Shown one piece after another: positions 7,390 through 8,829 of a stretch of DNA of 8,829 bases (position 1 is its first letter; every line of letters begins with the position of its first letter). The translations under genes were made by a program, and so were the position numbers. The stretch is from Candidatus Puniceispirillum sp. (GTDB lineage Bacteria > Pseudomonadota > Alphaproteobacteria > Puniceispirillales > Puniceispirillaceae). Under the pieces are notes generated by a model. The model did not search any database and had not been told where the DNA came from. It saw only the letters and a list, made by a program, of their open reading frames with translations. The stretch is taken from positions 1 to 8,829 of the forward strand of contig JADHLR010000065.1 of the NCBI GenBank assembly GCA_016780525.1, written 5' to 3'.

Positions 7390-7414
7390 AGGATAATATG
7401 TTGGTCAAACAAAG

Positions 7415-7448
7415 GTTGTGTATCACCATCTACACAGCGATACACAAC
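7415..7448 (-). promoter_or_regulatory. Inverted repeat in acpP-fabF gap, possible attenuator
   Basis: The arms GTTGTGTATC (7415-7424) and GATACACAAC (7439-7448) are a perfect 10-bp inverted repeat around a 14-nt loop. In the minus-strand transcript the hairpin starts 18 nt after the acpP stop and is followed by CTTTGTTTG, a short, interrupted U-rich run. That suggests a weak intrinsic terminator or an RNA-processing/stability hairpin that would leave acpP more abundant than fabF. The stem is A+T-rich (4 of 10 pairs are G-C), so full termination is unlikely. TACACA occurs twice (7431-7436 and 7441-7446), and TGTGTA at 7417-7422 could pair with either copy, allowing a shorter competing hairpin. 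Confidence 0.55.
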
Positions 7449-7466
7449 TATGTTCAGGCGTGGTTG

Positions 7467-7703
7467 TTAACCAGCGTTCTCTTCGAGGAAAGACACCGCA
7501 TCCTTTACCGTCAGGATACGTTCTGCAGCGTCATCTGGGATTTCAACGCCAAACTCTTCTTCAAATGCCATAACCAATTCAACTGTATCAAGGCTGTCAG
7601 CGCCAAGATCATCGATGAAACTTGCGCCCTCGACGACCTTGTCAGCATCTACGCCCAAATGTTCAACAACAATATTTTTAACACGATCTGCAATATCGCT
7701 CAT
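7467..7703 (-). CDS. acpP: Acyl carrier protein
   Basis: Small acidic cytoplasmic carrier to which growing fatty acyl chains are bound through 4'-phosphopantetheine. The 78 residues are the standard length (E. coli 77) and the sequence is plainly ACP throughout. Ser37 in the DLGADSLDTVELVMAFEEEF signature (32-51) is the attachment site for the prosthetic group. Helix I (MSDIADRVKNIVVEHLGV) and the acidic recognition helix II are both intact. The ATG at 7703 follows a strong AGAGGGGG ribosome binding site at about 7711-7718, fitting the high expression usual for acpP. It lies between fabG and fabF, the classic order, with gaps of 128 and 88 nt, the longest in this operon, which allows independent control of its level. 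Confidence 0.99.
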   Translation of the reverse strand: MSDIADRVKNIVVEHLGVDADKVVEGASFIDDLGADSLDTVELVMAFEEEFGVEIPDDAAERILTVKDAVSFLEENAG

Positions 7704-7831
7704 AAGTGCCCCCTCTTAGAAGCTTGGATGTTGGCCGAAAGTGGCCGGAGAAATAAAAGTTGGCGGCAAATACCATAGTTTTTCATGATATGCCAGCCTG
7801 TTTATTAACGATAGCGGTTTGAACACCGAAA
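7704..7831 (-). other. fabG-acpP intergenic region, acpP leader
   Basis: At 128 bp this is the longest non-coding gap in the window. Apart from the strong acpP ribosome binding site at its end, I see only weak structure: a 4-bp CGGT/ACCG stem (7815-7818 with 7825-7828) just after the fabG stop, and GGCC repeats at 7731-7746 that could form a short stem. The A+T-rich middle (about 7747-7804) could hold an acpP promoter, but no convincing -35/-10 pair stands out. Confidence 0.35.
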
Positions 7832-8569
7832 TCAAAGCATTGCCATGCCGCCATTCACATGCAGTGTCGCACCGGTAATATAGGCGGCCTCATCGCTGGC
7901 AAGGAACGCCACCGTCGCGGCAATTTCATCAGCATGCCCCAAACGTCCGACAGGCACACGCGTCAGCAATGCAGATTTTTGCGACTCGTCGAGCACATCG
8001 GTCATCGGTGTTTCGATAAAGCCGGGGGCGACAACATTAACCGTCAAACCGCGGCTCGCCACCTCGGCTGCCAGTGATTTGCTAAAGCCGATCATGCCGG
8101 CCTTTGAAGCCGCATAATTTGTCTGTCCGGCATTGCCAGTCACACCAACAACAGATGAGATCGATATGATCCGCCCGGTTCTGGCTTTCATCATGCCGCG
8201 CATCGCCGCCCGGCACAGACTCATCGACGCGGTCATATTCACCTCAAGCACCGAGTCCCAATCATCGTCCTTCATCCGCATCAATAGCCCATCACGGGTT
8301 ATGCCGGCATTATTGACCAGAATCGATATCGGCCCTGCCAGCGCGCTAGCGGCATCTACCAGACCAGCGACAGCGTCACGGTCAGACAAATCGACAGCCA
8401 GCGCAAAAGCGCGCGCGCCAAGATCTTTCTGCAACGCTTCCAGCTTTTCGGCCCGCGTGCCATGCAGCACAACCGTTGCGCCCTGCGCATGCAGAGCGCG
8501 CGCGACGGCTTCGCCAATCCCGCCACTTGCCCCGGTGACAAGTGCCGTCTTACCCGTAAGATCAAACAT
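7832..8569 (-). CDS. fabG: 3-oxoacyl-ACP reductase (FabG)
   Basis: NADPH-dependent short-chain dehydrogenase that reduces 3-ketoacyl-ACP to 3-hydroxyacyl-ACP, the first reduction in fatty acid elongation. The 245 residues match the family (E. coli 244). Motifs: cofactor-binding TGASGGIG at 12-19, NNAG at 86-89, catalytic Asn111 (EVNM), Ser139 (SISSVVG) and the Tyr152-x-x-x-Lys156 pair in NYAASKAG, then the PGFIETPMT loop at 182-190. The C-terminus ITGATLHVNGGMAML is characteristic of FabG. The ATG at 8569 has AAAAGGA 9 nt upstream. Position between fabD and acpP makes FabG far more likely than another member of this large dehydrogenase family. Confidence 0.97.
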   Translation of the reverse strand: MFDLTGKTALVTGASGGIGEAVARALHAQGATVVLHGTRAEKLEALQKDLGARAFALAVDLSDRDAVAGLVDAASALAGPISILVNNAGITRDGLLMRMKDDDWDSVLEVNMTASMSLCRAAMRGMMKARTGRIISISSVVGVTGNAGQTNYAASKAGMIGFSKSLAAEVASRGLTVNVVAPGFIETPMTDVLDESQKSALLTRVPVGRLGHADEIAATVAFLASDEAAYITGATLHVNGGMAML

Positions 8570-8586
8570 AAATCAAAGTCCTTTTG

Positions 8587-8611
8587 CTGATACCGCCACG
8601 CGGTATGTCAG
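8587..8611 (-). promoter_or_regulatory. Stem-loop in fabD-fabG gap
   Basis: ATACCGC (8590-8596) and GCGGTAT (8600-8606) form a perfect 7-bp inverted repeat with a 3-nt loop. The flanking CTG (8587-8589) and CAG (8609-8611) could add three pairs across a 2-nt bulge. In the minus-strand RNA it starts 2 nt after the fabD stop and ends a few bases before the AAAAGGA ribosome binding site of fabG. No U-run follows, so it does not look like a terminator. A role in RNA processing or in setting fabG translation is inferred, not shown. Confidence 0.5.
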
Positions 8612-8613
8612 TT

Positions 8614-8829
8614 TTACAGTTCAGCCAGCAAGCTGTCCAGATCGTCAGGCCCATCCAAATTCACCATAGTGGCGGCATCAAGGCTGCGCTTGACCAGACC
8701 CGACAATACTTTACCAGTGCCCAACTCGATATAAAGACCACATCCAGCGGCCTGCATCGACAATAGAGATTCGCGCCAGCGCACGCGCGCCGTGACCTGC
8801 TCAACAAGATTGGCCCGCAGCTTATCAGC
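8614..8829 (-). CDS. fabD: Malonyl-CoA:ACP transacylase (FabD), C-terminal end (partial)
   Basis: The last 71 residues plus a TAA stop are visible; the start lies beyond the right edge. The visible part reads LVEQVTARVRWRES, then IELGTGKVLSGLVKR, which is the conserved C-terminal region of FabD: the QVTxxVRW segment and the GxGKVLxGLxKR motif near the ACP-binding side. The catalytic serine and histidine regions are outside the window. FabD transfers malonyl groups from CoA to ACP, supplying the extender unit used by FabF. It lies 44 nt upstream of fabG in the same direction, the usual fabD-fabG-acpP-fabF order. It shows no sign of being broken; the truncation is only the window edge. Confidence 0.95.
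   Translation of the reverse strand, partial: ADKLRANLVEQVTARVRWRESLLSMQAAGCGLYIELGTGKVLSGLVKRSLDAATMVNLDGPDDLDSLLAEL

Noticed and set aside
7275..7778. 167-codon plus-strand frame spanning fabF start, acpP and their gap
   Set aside because: It runs antisense through acpP and the hairpin; its composition is explained by the complementary genes.
8133..8669. 178-codon open frame on the plus strand across fabG and fabD
   Set aside because: It is fully antisense to fabG and the fabD end, both intact and motif-rich, with no domain signal of its own.

Overview
This window is a stretch of ordinary chromosomal housekeeping DNA from an alphaproteobacterium. The support is gene order: lptF-lptG-surA-pdxA-ksgA facing fabD-fabG-acpP-fabF-mltG-gmk, tail to tail at ksgA/gmk, is a layout known from Alphaproteobacteria. 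Base composition is moderate (about half G+C by eye), so a marine or free-living lineage such as the SAR116 group is possible. That placement is a guess and was not tested.

Left half, plus strand (1-4453): the last 37 codons of lptF and complete lptG (LPS export permease subunits), then surA (periplasmic chaperone/prolyl isomerase for outer-membrane proteins), pdxA (vitamin B6 synthesis) and ksgA/rsmA (16S rRNA dimethyltransferase). lptF/lptG and pdxA/ksgA share ATGA stop-start overlaps and surA/pdxA are 4 nt apart, so this reads as one transcription unit. The only real gap, lptG to surA (103 nt), holds four tandem copies of a 14-bp unit. It is also where many alphaproteobacteria carry lptD, which is absent here.

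Right half, minus strand (8829 down to 4450): the 3' end of fabD, then fabG, acpP, fabF, mltG and gmk. The first four supply the malonyl transfer, ketoreduction, acyl carrier and elongation-condensation parts of type II fatty acid synthesis. MltG cuts nascent peptidoglycan and Gmk makes GDP. fabF/mltG and mltG/gmk overlap by 1 and 4 nt. Inverted repeats lie in the fabD-fabG and acpP-fabF gaps. A YicC-family gene, often found between mltG and gmk, is absent.

The two operons overlap by 4 bp at their 3' ends, leaving no intergenic terminator. Apart from the two edge-truncated genes, all genes look intact with their catalytic residues in place. I found no mobile element, CRISPR, tRNA, rRNA or defence-like system, and no convincing novel system. 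The points worth a second look are the small non-coding elements, the two missing neighbours, the non-ATG starts and the overlapping gene ends. No gap between genes exceeds 130 bp.
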